A stretch of 64,000 nt of DNA. Source: Leptasterias polaris. Taxonomy: Eukaryota; Echinodermata; Asteroidea; Forcipulatida; Asteriidae. The DNA is taken from the NCBI GenBank assembly GCA_037783415.1, contig JAZGTN010000150.1, positions 4,877,768 to 4,941,767 of the forward strand, read 5' to 3'. Position numbers and translations under genes: made by a program. The notes beneath the pieces were generated by a model that searched no databases, had not been told where the DNA came from, and worked only from the letters and a program-made list of their open reading frames with translations. Of this stretch, positions 11,727 to 22,796 are shown in pieces. The first letter of the stretch is position 1, and every line of letters starts with the position of its first letter.

Positions 11727-13967
11727 GGGGGGGGAACAATGTAATATCGTGACAATCGCAATGCCTTCTGGGGAATCAGTATAAAAGCTTACACGCTAAG
11801 AAATTGTTTTTTTAAAAGTTCAGATATGAAAGTACTGGAGGTTGTACATTTGGATGCTCCCATCCCCCATCTACAGTTAATATTGAAGCCCCAAATAAAG
11901 AGTTATATTGTTTTATCACAGTAATCATTAGCTATTTACTTATTTCAATAAGTGTCCTTGTCGGTAAATATATCAACCAAAGAATCTTAATCTGTTGTAT
12001 ATAATATGCCAACAAATCAACAATTTTTGTATTCTATTTATAAATAGTTTTTTCTTTCTAAAATAAACTTTTAGACTAAACAGTTGCTGTACAAAATTTT
12101 CCTTTTGAGTAAAATAATTGCACACGAGAAGAAATTCAATTCATATCAAGCATTTACAAGTTATTATTTATTCGTTTTGTGTTACCTACATGTAGTTTTT
12201 ACAGGTACATCAAATTGTGAAGATGAAACTGGTTCATGTTAATGTAAAAATTATGTAATATTTAAAACTAAAGAATATTTTATTTACTGTCTTTCTGTCT
12301 ACTAACTTATTCCAAAATCAGATCACGAGACATTCAATGTGTCTACGTTGATCCACTGCCCCTAAAACAACAAAGTGATGCCCACAATCATTGCATGTTT
12401 AATTCTTTGCAATGTTCAGGTTCTCGTCCTGAACTTTTTTTAAATACTTAAACCAGTTGATCATATTAATTTAAGTACAACAATGAGATGGTAGTCCAGA
12501 AAACATTGATCGTGGGTATCACATGTTAAACTGATTGCATCTAGACAGAGACAAGTTTAAGATAAAACAAATTATTTGAACTAGTTAAAACTTAGACATC
12601 TCTTGAACAATCTGGTAAAAAAACTTTCTGTACCTTTTTAATTCTTCCAAGAATTATAAACACAAAAACATACTTGTAGACATTATAAACCATTGTTAAA
12701 AATGACACTCTTCGAAGTAAAAGAGGTAATTTTTTACCCAAAATTGGAATTTGAGAAAAGTCTAAGGCATTTTCAGACATTAAAAGCACACAAATCTAGA
12801 TGCAACAAGGGTGTTGGTTTCTGTCATTAACTAATTATTGCAACTTCAATTCAGCTCAAGTTTTGCACAGATTTGTTATTTTATGAATGTGTTGGGATAC
12901 GCCAAACTGACATTCACCAGCGCCGTAAACTAGGGCAACATTTTCTGGCCAAGTTTCCATTTGCCCTTTTCTTAAAAAACTTCCTTTTGGCGTTTTTGGT
13001 TATAAAGTAATTCACTAACATATTGTCAATAACATATTGTTATAAGATATCTGGCATTAGTGTAAAAAAATTTAGATTTAAAAACATCAAAATTATCATA
13101 TCAAAACTCTACATTCCCCCCCCCCCCCCCCCCCTCCATTGCCCCTTTTAATAGTTACACCACTGAGTATACAATGCATTTATGTTGTATGTAGCTCATC
13201 AAAAGCTTTATATTTCAAGTCAAGCTGTCATCACAGCCCAATTTTACTCATTGTTTTTTGTTGGGGCAAACATGATATTCATCAACATGTAAGAAATAAT
13301 TTCTTCTAATTCTGTTCCATCACAGACCTTCATCCAGCTGCCCAACCTTGACTTTATTACAGAAAATGATCAAAGTCTATCCCCAGCATGAAAGAAGTTG
13401 TAATGTCCTGCTGGTACATTAAACAATGTCAAAAAACAAAATAATGTCAAAAAACCAAAAAACTTGGCAATTTCAGATTTTTTCCAAGGCATGTTCTTTC
13501 ATGCCAGGGTAGTTTTTCCTCAGCAGAGTTAATTGGGAAGCTGAAGGCCTGATGAACATACAGTGAAGAAATGAAAAGGGTCTGCATAATTAATATGGGA
13601 AAAATACAACTTAAAATCACTGAAATTCCCAGATCTTCATTTAAACATTGATATTATGTTTAATTCCACAACATATTATTTCTGTTAACTTCTAAACAAT
13701 TGTTCCAAAATACCTAGGAACCTAACCAAAACACATTCCAGTTGTATAACAAAAATAAAAACACAGGAAAGCTCCATTAAAGAATTTCAAATTGTGGCTA
13801 AGTAAACTCAGAAAGTATACATTCTTCTTCTCACATAGTGAGTGTGTTTACATTAAATTACTTGGGCCATTAAACTTAATGAGCAGTTAATCTGACTGGG
13901 GCAGTCAGAAGCACATGTGTGCCTGTTCCAGTTAACTCCACTATTTGGAAAAGAAATACATATTATG
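11727..13967. other. Intergenic, AT-rich; C-tract at 13116-13134
   Basis: No coding sequence supported. The only conspicuous feature is an uninterrupted C run of about 19 bases at 13116-13134. Confidence 0.4.
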
Positions 13968-14355
13968 TTTGGAACATATCACTGCGAGGCTAAATGAGGA
14001 CTTGTGCAGTAGAAGGAGTTATGGTGCATTATACGTGAACCTGAATTCCTCTGAATGCATAGAGACACCAAGTTAGAAACTTGAGAAGAAACATATTCAT
14101 CTGTGAAGCACGAAAGCATCAATCTGGAGATTGAATAGCAAGGAAAGAGATAAATAATGCAGCCACCTTCCTGGACACCTAAATGTACATTGAACACATC
14201 AAGCTGTTTGGAACATTTTACTTCCAGTCTAAATGGAACTTGCATGGCAGAAGGAGTTAAGGTACATAGTATGTTTGTGCCTGAATTCCTCTTGAGTGCA
14301 CAGACACAGGCTGATTTTAGGGGAGACTTGAGAAGAAATGTAGTCATCTTAAAGC
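13968..14355. repeat. Ancient two-copy tandem duplication (about 239 bp apart)
   Basis: Two diverged copies start with TTTGGAACAT at 13968 and 14207. They share the landmarks GCAGAAGGAGTTA / GTAGAAGGAGTTA, CCTGAATTCCTC and CTTGAGAAGAAA in the same order. The pair abuts the 3' end of the Gypsy element and could be part of its long terminal repeat or 3' UTR, but no matching copy is visible at the other end. Confidence 0.55.
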
Positions 14356-14370
14356 AATTAAAATGAATCA

Positions 14371-15095
14371 TCAGATTATGTTCCAAATCTGAACTGTTTT
14401 GTTTGGACGGAGGACATAGAAATTATCATCAGATAAATCAGAATCCAATGCGTCCACCATATCATCAATTGGTGGTATCGGCAGTGGCCGTCGCTGGGGA
14501 CGTCTTCGGCGGGGTTTCGGAATAGGTCGCTCGCGGTCACTTGGAGCGTCATCACATGAAGGGAGAAAACCACATGGAAGTAGCATGGAGAGTTTTACTT
14601 GGGCCATCTCCATTAATTGGGCACACTTCATAGACGGGCATGTCAGGACTGACTCTCTTGTGAACACGATAAACCGTCTTGCTCCAACGGTCAGCTAACT
14701 TATGTCGCCCCTTCAGGCCGACATTCTTCACTGACACCCGATCATCCTCCTTCAGCGAATTATCTCGTACTCTCCGGTCATACCGGGTCTTGTTTGCTTG
14801 TGCAGCTTTCCCAATTGCGGCTGCGGCTAACTCATGTGCTTTCCGAAGTCTTTCTTTCAAGTCTTTGGCATACTTCACATGATCAGCCTCACCTTGCGTG
14901 CGGGGTAAACCAAACAGTAAATCGATAGGTAGGCGGGGTTCTCTGCCGAACATGAGGAAATATGGCGACATTCCTGTCGAGGTATGTTTCGTACAGTTGT
15001 ATGCATGTACGAGAGGACCAACATGCAGTCTCCACTTCTTCTTCTGTTCTTCATCAAGCGTACCAAGCATGTTGAGAAGGGTTTGGTTGAAACGC
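14371..15095 (-). pseudogene. pol: Integrase C-terminal part and pol tail
   Basis: This is the continuation of the integrase, shifted one frame by the A8 run, readable as 15070..14552 with HTSTGMSPYFLMFGREPRLP and KTRYDRRVRDNSLKEDDRV, both typical of Gypsy integrase C-termini. A further frame change near 14580 leads into a Pro/Arg-rich tail ending at 14371 (RERPIPKPRRRRPQRRPLP). No chromodomain and no env gene are visible. Confidence 0.75.
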
Positions 15096-16454
15096 TCACA
15101 CTGACCATTTCCTTGGGAGTGATACGGGGTGGTTCGCGATTTTTTTTATCCCTGAAATCTGACACAGATCCTTAATTAGATTGGCCTCAAAATCTCGTCC
15201 CTGATCCGAATGTAGTCTTTCTGGGAAACCATAATGAATAAAATAATTCTCCCATAACACTTTCGCTACAGTCCTCGAAGTCTGATTCTTGGTGGGGAAA
15301 GCTTGAGCATAACGGGTGTAATGGTCTGTGATGACCAGGATGTCCTTTGTGTTACTGTCATCTGGCTCTAAGCTAAGGAAATCGATGCAGACAAGTTGCG
15401 TTGGTGCTGATGTCTGGATTGACACGAGGGGTGCAAATCTACCAGCACGTCTCTTTCGTCTGACACACCGCTCACAAGTCTGGCACATCTTTTCAACATC
15501 TGTGGTCATATTCGGCCAAAAGAAACGGGACCGTGCAAGATCAATTGTTCTTTCAAAACCAAGATGGCCGACATCGTCATGAATCCCTCGGAACGCTTCA
15601 CTGCGATGACTCTTAGAGACAACAAGCTGAGATACATCATGACCATTAATAGCAGTACCTCTACGGTATAAGACACCATCATCCATCTTCAACTTGTCCC
15701 AATGACGGAGAAGGAGCTGGGCCTCTCTTGGCAACTCTGCTCGCTCCACACCACAAGGGTTTTCACCATTCTGGACATATTCAATAACGAGTCTGATATC
15801 ATCATCCTCACTCTGCAGTTGTCTCCAGTCTACAGGGGTCATCATTGGCAATGCAGTCTGGGTTGACAATGGGTTGGCGAAATCTGGTGGGATAGCTTGT
15901 GGTGAATCCGTTAAACTTTCAATGAGTGCGGGTTCATCATCATCATCATCGGAGTTGTCGGTTGTTACCTCGACATTATGCCGTTGACAAATAGCTCTGA
16001 ACACATTTTTAGAACATACACCGTCTTCGGTAGGATGGATGATTCTCTCACGAAGTTGTGAAATCTTCTTCTCAACCTCTACAGACTCATCATCAACAAG
16101 TGGGGGTGGCTGTGGCCTCCTTGACAACCCATCCGCATCAGCGTTCTTGTTGCCAGGGCGATACTTGATGACAAAGTCAAAATTTGCAAGGGCTGCTAAC
16201 CAACGATGGCCGGTGGCGTCAAGTTTTGCGGTTGTGAGAATGTAAGTCAGCGGGTTGTTGTCTGTTAGTACAGTGAAAGAACCACCGTACAAGTAATCTC
16301 GGAACTTTTCAGTAATAGCCCATTTCAACGCCAGGAATTCCCACTTGTAGGCTGGGTAGTTTAGCTCACTCTTGGACAGGCCACGGCTGGCATAGGCAAT
16401 GACATGAGGTCGACCATCATCACCCTCCTGATAGAGTGCAGCACCAAGTCCAAC
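15096..16454 (-). pseudogene. pol: RNase H and integrase N-terminal/core part of Gypsy pol
   Basis: Same frame as the RT, resumed after the TGA. The RNase H core includes LTDNNPLTYIL and YRPGNKNADADGLSRRP. The integrase zinc-binding domain shows H...GHLGFERT with C-x2-C (CQTCERC). The catalytic core shows CIDFLSLEP and HSDQGRDFEANLI. After ISGIKK, an A8 run at about 15142-15149 throws the reading out of frame, and the rest of the integrase is readable in the neighbouring frame. Integrase joins the DNA copy to the genome. This copy is not functional as read. Confidence 0.85.
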
Positions 16455-17789
16455 TCAACTGGCATCAGTGTGAAGCATGAATGGCTTCTGGTAATCAACA
16501 AAACCAAGAACGGGGGCCGAAATTAGCCTTTTGACAATCCCTTCAAAAGACGCTTGACAGGCGGAACTCCAGAGTTCACCAAAAGGCTCGGTTGGGCTAC
16601 GAAGTTTTGGTGATCTTGTCTTCTTGTGTTTCTTCTCAAAACGCTTCTTTGTCAGGTCACATCCAGCAGTCAACTCATTCATGGGTTTTGCTATTGATGA
16701 GTAATTCTCAACGAATCTTCGATAGTAACCCGTAAAACCAAGAAAAGACTTCAACTCCCTTGCGTTGTTGGGTACTGGCCAGGAATTTACCGCTTCTATT
16801 TTGCTGGGGTCGGTGCTAACGCCGTCTGCAGAAATGACATGGCCCAGGCACTTGACAGAGGACTGAAAATAGTTGCACTTGGATGGACTAAGTTTCAATC
16901 CAAATTGACGAAGACGGTCTAAAACTTGAAAAAGGCGAGTCTCATGTTCCTCTGCGGTCTTTGCAAATACAATTATATCATCCAAGTAAACAAAAACACC
17001 ATCGTGATGTAGATCACCCATGCACCTCTCCATGAGTCGTTGGAAGGTTGCAGGGGCGTTGGTTATGCCTTGCGGCATACGATTAAACTCATAAAAACCC
17101 ACAGGACACCAAAAAGCAGTCTTGTGCTTGTCTTCTTCAGTCATCTCAATTTGGTAATACCCGGACTTGAGGTCTAGACAGGAAAACCATCTTGCGCCGT
17201 TCATTGCATGGAGAGTGTCTTCTATCTTAGGAATTGAATATTGGTCTCTGATAGTGCGGTTGTTTAATTTTCTGTAATCGATACAAAGTCGGATATCCCC
17301 ATTCTTCTTCCTTACTAATACGATCGGTGAAGCAAACTGGGAGGCCGACTCTCGTATGATTCCTTTTTCTTGAAGCTCCTTTATATGCTGACGGACATCA
17401 GCATAGTCTGCTGGAGGGATACGACGACATCCTTCTCTGAAAGGTGTCTCGTCTGACAACTTGATCTGATGTTTGACAGCCGATGTGCATCCTATATCTA
17501 AATCGCCTTTGGAGAACACATCATGACGGCCCTTTAACAAATCAGTGACTCTTCTTATTTCATCGGTGGGGAGAGGGGAACCTTCGAAGTCAAAATTAAT
17601 AGCTTCATCTTTGGACGGACTTGTTACCGATGGAGAAACGGGTGGTTCTTGATTACTAAAATCTAACTTCTCCTTGATGGTGTATGCTGTAGCGAGACGA
17701 CATCGGGCAGGAACCACTACACTCTGACAGGATTTGTTGGTGAGGACTACCGTTGTCTTCGCCATCCTGTGAGCGGATAAATCAGCCAA
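16455..17789 (-). CDS. pol: Reverse transcriptase domain of Gypsy pol
   Basis: 444 codons. RT motifs appear in order: IRLCIDYRKLNNRTI, then FSCLDLKSGYYQI, then the catalytic YLDDIIVF at about residues 268-275, then LGHVISADGV and LKSFLGFTGYYRRFV. The tail begins the RNase H domain with LHTDAS, whose D is the first catalytic residue, and a TGA follows immediately at 16455-16457. The same frame continues beyond that stop with recognisable RNase H, so this is a single nonsense codon and not a domain boundary. Confidence 0.9.
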   Translation of the reverse strand: MADLSAHRMAKTTVVLTNKSCQSVVVPARCRLATAYTIKEKLDFSNQEPPVSPSVTSPSKDEAINFDFEGSPLPTDEIRRVTDLLKGRHDVFSKGDLDIGCTSAVKHQIKLSDETPFREGCRRIPPADYADVRQHIKELQEKGIIRESASQFASPIVLVRKKNGDIRLCIDYRKLNNRTIRDQYSIPKIEDTLHAMNGARWFSCLDLKSGYYQIEMTEEDKHKTAFWCPVGFYEFNRMPQGITNAPATFQRLMERCMGDLHHDGVFVYLDDIIVFAKTAEEHETRLFQVLDRLRQFGLKLSPSKCNYFQSSVKCLGHVISADGVSTDPSKIEAVNSWPVPNNARELKSFLGFTGYYRRFVENYSSIAKPMNELTAGCDLTKKRFEKKHKKTRSPKLRSPTEPFGELWSSACQASFEGIVKRLISAPVLGFVDYQKPFMLHTDAS

Positions 17790-18231
17790 ACTGGTCCTCA
17801 GTTCGATGCATCAGGGAACTCTCCTTCTCGATGAGAACTTCTCGCTTAGAACGAGGTCGATTATTCACAAAGGTAGTCACTTCAATCTCTTCACCGGGCC
17901 TGATTGTTGTAAGTTTTAAGGGCTTTACTGATCCGAGACTGCCGGACTGATTAAAACTGGGTGCAATCTTGTAAACATGTGCCCACGCACTATCGACGGA
18001 GAGCTTCTTAAGGAAGTCTTTTCCACCCTTCTTCTGACAAACCCGCACCATCTCCCTAACAACACTGGTGTTTGTCCCAACAAGTAGTGGTGTATCACTT
18101 CTTCCTTGACGATCAGGGCACACAAGGGCTAGAGTGACAACCTCGTTTTGAGCACCAGCAGATGTGGCTGGAAACTTGAGGCTCAATTCTACATAGCCTT
18201 TGTAGGGGACCTTCTGGCCAGCAGGTGCCAA
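17782..18231 (-). pseudogene. Protease-RT linker of Gypsy pol
   Basis: Open 149-codon stretch with GQKVPYKGYVELSLKFP and a TPLLVGTNTSVVREMVR block, which I recognise as the conserved linker between protease and reverse transcriptase in PNMA-Gag Gypsy elements of animals. It is in a different frame from both the preceding protease and the following RT, so frame shifts bracket it. Confidence 0.65.
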
Positions 18232-18580
18232 TCACTGCAAGGTGTGAGAGGGGTTGAAGCTGGCGGTGGGGAAGATGGAGAGCGTGGTATTCAGCACTAA
18301 TACATGTGACTTGCGATCCGGTGTCAAGGAGGCACTGGGCTGGGCAACCATCGATGAAGACGGGGGTGATGGCTTGATCACCGACCACACCATGGGGAAC
18401 ATCACAAACCTCTTGACACCGTGCCACACCACTCTGACGATACACTTGACCCTTGGATGAGTTCGGGACGACTGTTTGGGTCTTTACAGCTGTCCGCCGG
18501 CGTTTCCCGAACTCCTGTTCTCTTTCATCCGAGTTGTCATCTTTTCTTGCACCAGGGTCGGGTTCTTCCGGTTGGTACAA
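18113..18580 (-). CDS. Retropepsin-like protease segment
   Basis: The frame overlaps the end of gag and contains the aspartic protease signature LLDTGSQVTCIS about two thirds along. Retropepsins act as dimers of one such Asp-Thr-Gly motif and cut the polyprotein. After about position 18240 the protein loses family resemblance, and the expected continuation appears in another frame from 18231, so an indel probably lies near 18230-18240. The true start depends on frameshifting from gag, so the leftmost Met of this frame is not meaningful. Confidence 0.75.
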   Translation of the reverse strand: MYQPEEPDPGARKDDNSDEREQEFGKRRRTAVKTQTVVPNSSKGQVYRQSGVARCQEVCDVPHGVVGDQAITPVFIDGCPAQCLLDTGSQVTCISAEYHALHLPHRQLQPLSHLAVIGTCWPEGPLQRLCRIEPQVSSHICWCSKRGCHSSPCVP

Positions 18581-19479
18581 GCGTCCATCCTGTGCCCATC
18601 TTCTCCACAGTTGTAACAGAAGATGGCTCGTCTCGTAAACTGACGGGGGTTAGCTGCAGGACAACGGGGCGTGTTCTGGCTTTTGAAGAGGCCATCCAAT
18701 CGGTGGTGCAGGCGTTCGACTACTTGTCTCAATTCTTCTACTTCTCCGCCTTTCTCGCGATGTGAAGGAGACGTCTTTTCTGGGGCACTTGCAGTGGCCG
18801 TCTGTGCCATGGCTGAAACACGTTTCGTGGCTTTCACCGAACCCTTCCTCTTCTCCGTCTTTTCATCGAGTTGACTCTCTGCTACTCTTACTTCTTGAGG
18901 TATGTTTGGGGGATCGTACTTTCTCGTTTGTAGTTGTAGTATGTTCAGGAGCGGATCGTTGAACAGACAACCTCTCTGAAATTGGCTGCAAAGGGTTTTA
19001 TCAGCATCTTCGGGAACAATGCCCTCCATCTCTATGACTTGGGTCAGGAGCGTGTACAAACGAAGGAGATATTCGGAAGCTTTCTCCTCTTCCTTCTGAT
19101 AAGAGCAGTGGAAAGATGTCAACAGTTCATCGCCATCAGCAGTTGATCCATAGGCTCGGGCAAGAGTGTCGAGGTGTTCTTGTGCCGAGCTCCCATCAGC
19201 TACGGCCCAGACTACGTTGAGGGCTGGTGGGACCAAAGACTCGGTGATACGACTCCTCTTCTCACACTCTGGAACACTGTCATCCTTCAAGAGTTGACGT
19301 GCAAGCCGTCTCCAGTTTTCGAAGTCCAGCTCACCAGACGGAACAGGGGATCTGCCGGAAAACAACCTCAGTCGCCGATATGATCTGTCAGAACCCTTAA
19401 TTATTTTCAAGACTGGTTGTGCCTCGCCCTGGGCACCTTCTACGGGCCAAAATACTCGAGTTACTGGCCAAAACTCCAT
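18484..19479 (-). CDS. gag: Gag polyprotein, PNMA-like with CCHC zinc knuckle
   Basis: 331 codons, uninterrupted. Residues about 25-190 form a capsid-like region with the motif LRLFSGRSPVPSGELDF and the helical WRRLARQLL and RITESLVPPAL segments typical of PNMA/Gypsy Gag. A basic linker (about 210-260) leads to a coiled-coil-like EELRQVVERLHHRL. The zinc knuckle CYNCGEDGHRMDAC lies at about 288-301 (C-x2-C-x4-H-x4-C). Gag assembles the particle and binds RNA. The start at 19479 is the first ATG in frame. The capsid domain starts soon after it. The 3' end overlaps the protease frame by about 97 bp in a different frame, as expected for ribosomal frameshifting in this family. Confidence 0.85.
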   Translation of the reverse strand: MEFWPVTRVFWPVEGAQGEAQPVLKIIKGSDRSYRRLRLFSGRSPVPSGELDFENWRRLARQLLKDDSVPECEKRSRITESLVPPALNVVWAVADGSSAQEHLDTLARAYGSTADGDELLTSFHCSYQKEEEKASEYLLRLYTLLTQVIEMEGIVPEDADKTLCSQFQRGCLFNDPLLNILQLQTRKYDPPNIPQEVRVAESQLDEKTEKRKGSVKATKRVSAMAQTATASAPEKTSPSHREKGGEVEELRQVVERLHHRLDGLFKSQNTPRCPAANPRQFTRRAIFCYNCGEDGHRMDACTNRKNPTLVQEKMTTRMKENRSSGNAGGQL

Positions 19480-20523
19480 GCGATGTACATTGCTTGTGAC
19501 TTGTATTTAGCTGTTGTTTAGTTAGCATAACAATTGAGTGGAGTATTGGCCGGTAATCTGGTTTACTAAGCAAGGCTTTTTGTGCTTAAGCAAATTTTGT
19601 TCTTAAGCAGCTCTATGAAGTTGGCCACAGGGCCCAATTTCATGGCTCTGCATACCGTGGAATTCTGCGCTTACAGCCCATAGATTCATGCCTTTTACAG
19701 AGCACTGCAAGCGCAGAATTTTGTGGTAAGCAGAGCCATGAAATTGAGCCCTGCTTTCAGACCAAAGGTTTTTATTGTCTTGGGAAGGTCTTTAACTTCA
19801 CTACCCCAAAAAGTTCTGTTGCATGAATTTCATCGTCATGCAATTATTATAGCACTGTGGGTAATCATAATCCATAGTGTAGTTCAGAGCCATGATGCCT
19901 CTCTGTAACAGGTTCTCCCCATCATGAAGCTCCATGAGGACTTCCCCGTAACCAACCATATTTTAATAAACAAAAAGAGCAGAGATCACTGGGTGATACA
20001 GTCCTTGTTAATTTTGCTCAACAAGTAAATTTTTCAACCATGTTTTTCAAAAGGTATCGTTCGCATTGTGTAAAATCGAAGGCAATATTTTCACATGTTC
20101 CATTCTAATTTTGTTTGTGTAAAAAGCAGTGACTATGAATGCTGCTAACATACCATGATCAATTACCAATTTAAAGTAATATTGAATTACAACTTTAGGC
20201 CTATACCCTCACAACCGTTGCAACCTGTGGCTGGGGTTCAGAGTCTGACTCTGACAAGTCCATTGCATAAGGAGTGATTAGGCCTTCAACATGGGGGGGG
20301 GGGGTTATTGTACCAGAATTCTGGGATTTATGGCATTTGTGTCGCATACCTCGAGAGGAACTGTTTAAGGATTTTTTTTAAATAATCCATACAAATAACC
20401 ATAAGACAAGTTGGTTTAAAACTAAATGATAGAAGCAGCAATACAATGCAGTTAATTTTGCACAATAAAGCAAGTGTTTAATAACAAAAAATGTATATGA
20501 AATTAAACAAACTTAATATGTAC
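19480..20523. other. Gypsy 5' flank and intergenic sequence
   Basis: No LTR was identified upstream of gag. The stretch contains the foldback element at 19629-19752 and a G10 tract near 20295-20304, otherwise nothing recognisable. Confidence 0.4.
19629..19752. mobile_element. Foldback (MITE-like) element
   Basis: Left arm GGGCCCAATTTCATGGCTCT and a right arm containing AGAGCCATGAAATTGAGCCC are complementary with one mismatch. The complementarity extends inward through GCGCTT / AAGCGC. The arms surround a short loop centred near 19690. A short, non-coding inverted-repeat transposon relic. Target-site duplication not resolved. Confidence 0.7.
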
Positions 20524-21378
20524 CTCTGGATGTCGTTACTGCAAAATATTCAGCACAGTCGGAGTAATCAGAATCAGGCCCATCCTCAAATCGAACTCGC
20601 TTGAATCTGCGCTTCGAATCACATGTCCCTTAAATACAATCAATTTATGTGAAACAAAGTTATAACTACTGTAGGAGTGAAAAACGCTGGAAAATTTCAA
20701 GACAAATGAATGCATCTGAAAGCTTTCATGCGATAGTCGATTTGTATACCTAAAGTGTTTCTCTCTTGAAGATCAAAATACAGTGTAACAATTATCAAGA
20801 GGATACACTGTGCTCATATCACGGTTTCATGGGCTCCACTTCCAAAATGGGTCTAATTCCTTTGTATTGTTATACGCACAGTCTTTGTATTTCCAACTGC
20901 TTATTGGATCATATTTGGGTTAATTTTAACGTTATGAAAAAAACGTTTATTAGATTACCTGATTTGTCGAAGGTAAGTTGACATTATCTACACTATCGTC
21001 ACCACTGTCGATTTCAGTGAAGCAGGGTAGATCACGGGACTTCCTGAAGGCATTAACGATTGATGTTTCTGTAAAGATTTTAAAAGAGCGGTACTTTCAC
21101 TGATAGCAGTACATTAAAAGATAAAGCAAGCGGTTTAATTGTGATGTTTGCAAATCTCTACTGTTGAAAGGGTACTACAGTACATGTACATGTACTTCCA
21201 ATGATCGTACTTACTAAACAAGATATTTGCTTTAAATAGCACACTTTACCTGATTCATTGTCACTTGATGTCAGATGTAACTTATCGGCATTATCATACT
21301 CCTCACAACTTTCGATTTCAGTCCAGCATTTAGGGGTGCTGTGCTCAATCTCTGCAGTGTCATTAAGCATTGATGTTT
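20524..21378 (-). CDS. Three small acidic exons, two of them paralogous
   Basis: The minus strand holds 21378..21250 (acceptor CAACAGCAG, donor CAG/GTAAAG), 21068..20959 (acceptor TTTACAG, donor CAG/GTAATC) and 20628..20524 (acceptor TATTTAAG, donor GAG/GTACAT). The first two encode alignable peptides, ETSMLNDT...WTEIESCEE and ETSIVNAF...FTEIDSGDD, so an exon has been duplicated. The third encodes KRRFKRVRFEDGPDSDYSD, basic then acidic. The first two exons join in frame. The phase into the third does not fit, so an exon is missing or the acceptor is wrong. The composition suggests a disordered acidic region of a nuclear protein. No family recognised. Confidence 0.5.
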
Positions 21379-21869
21379 CTGCTGTTGGACAAATATTCCA
21401 TTTGTAAAAATTAATTGTCATTCAAATGGCCTACAATTTTAGCGACTTTTTACTGCAGCTGTGTCTTAAAAAAAAAAATTGTTTTGTCTTGATGAATTGA
21501 GTCCCCTCCTGTCAATGTTCCTGAATTCCCCAGTGACATATACACAAATACTGCTTAAATCTTGACAACAAACTACATTGCTAAGACATGAAAATTGATC
21601 TCACCTGGTAGTATTTAATCAAGCTTCACAACCATAGTTTAAATTATATAAAAAAATAAAAATATAAAAAAGCAAATCCTTAGTATTTGATTTTATTGTT
21701 TTGTATAACATCAGGTTATATTACAGTTTGTATTCAGAGGCGTAGCTCCCCTGCTTGCCCCACTTTATGAAGGTTAAAGAAATTGTCCCTCTTGAATATA
21801 TTGCCCCCCCCCCCCCCCTGGCAAAAAGATGGTGGCTACACCAACTCCTTGGCTACCACACTAGCTCAC

Positions 21870-22055
21870 ACTGAACTAAATACAAGGTTTGAAGCCGTGT
21901 ATCTACTGAACTAAATCCAAGGTTTGAAGCCGTGTATCTACTGAACTAAATACAAGGTTTGAAGCCGTGTATCTACTAAACTAAATACAAGGTTTGAAGC
22001 CGTGTATCTACTAAACTAAATACAAGGTTTGAAGCCGTGTATCTACTAAACTAAA
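21870..22055. repeat. 35-bp tandem repeat, 5 copies
   Basis: Five near-identical head-to-tail units (core CAAGGTTTGAAGCCGTGTAT) start at about 21870, 21905, 21940, 21975 and 22010. Preceded by a C-tract near 21806-21819. Confidence 0.9.
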
Positions 22056-22429
22056 CAGCCGATTGAGTTGAAACTTGGTGTACTGTTAGACATTCACCAT
22101 GGCTTGTGAAATGTGAAGTGACGTCATGAACGTACGTATCCTGCTTGCTAAAATGGTGGAATTTGACAATGAATTTGACAATGTGGATAACATGTGTTGA
22201 ATGATTTCAAAGAAAAATCTTATACTCATCACTGGAGGACTGATGATGTCCTTTGTCAGCAGATAAATCCTCTTCCTTTGTGTTTTACAATATTCACAAT
22301 AGGTGCCCACTGTGAAATTACATGGCCCATCCAGTAGAGTCAAGGTTGACTTTAATAGTTAGCTAGAGATTGGTCGAGTTGCTGTAGCCGTTTTTCCCAT
22401 CTGGAAAAAACCCCAAAGTTTTTTAACAA
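22056..22429. other. Spacer between repeats
   Basis: No supported gene. A minus-strand ORF of 85 codons here has no recognisable content. Confidence 0.35.
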
Positions 22430-22745
22430 AGTCAGTTGTACAAATCCACAGCATGTGCTGGCTGTTAGGTACGCCAATTGGCGTACCTTAACCTACAGTT
22501 TTGTTTAAAAGTCAGTTGTACAAATCCACAGCATGTACTGTCTGTTAGCTTCGCCAATTGGCGTACCTTACCCTACAGTTTTTTTTAAAGTCAGTTGTAC
22601 AAATCCACAACATGTGCTGGCTGTTAGGTACGCCAATTGGCGTACCTTAACCTACAGTTTTTTTAAAAAGTCAGTTGTACAATCCACAACATGTGGTGGC
22701 TGTTAGGTACGTCAATTGGCGTACCTTACCCAACAGTATTCTTAC
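22430..22745. repeat. 80-bp tandem repeat with 20-bp perfect palindrome, 4 copies
   Basis: Units start with GTCAGTTGTACAA at 22431, 22511, 22590 and 22669. Units 1 and 3 carry the perfect palindrome GGTACGCCAATTGGCGTACC. Units 2 and 4 have one or two changes in it (for example CTTCGCC or GGTACGTC). A fifth partial unit fades near 22760. The palindrome could extrude as a hairpin or be a dimeric-protein site. Confidence 0.9.
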
Positions 22746-22796
22746 GACGTCACTTGTACAAATCAACAGCATGCCCTTACCAAAATTTCCAATTCA

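Larger units (their letters stand above)
14371..19479 (-). mobile_element. Ty3/Gypsy-type retrotransposon, internal region, decayed
   Basis: Minus-strand order is gag, protease, reverse transcriptase, RNase H, integrase, which is the Ty3/Gypsy order. Integrase after RNase H excludes Ty1/Copia. Gag resembles PNMA-type Gag and has one CCHC knuckle. The coding part is about 5.1 kb. It has an in-frame stop near 16455, at least one frameshift in an A8 run near 15146, another near 14580, and frame changes near 18230 and 17790, so this copy cannot make a full polyprotein. I compared both flanks by eye and found no matching LTR pair, no clear primer-binding site and no target-site duplication. The LTRs are lost or too diverged. 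Confidence 0.9.

Noticed and set aside
13968..14355. 3' LTR of the Gypsy element
   Set aside because: The position fits, but no similar sequence lies upstream of gag. The internal structure is a two-copy tandem duplication.
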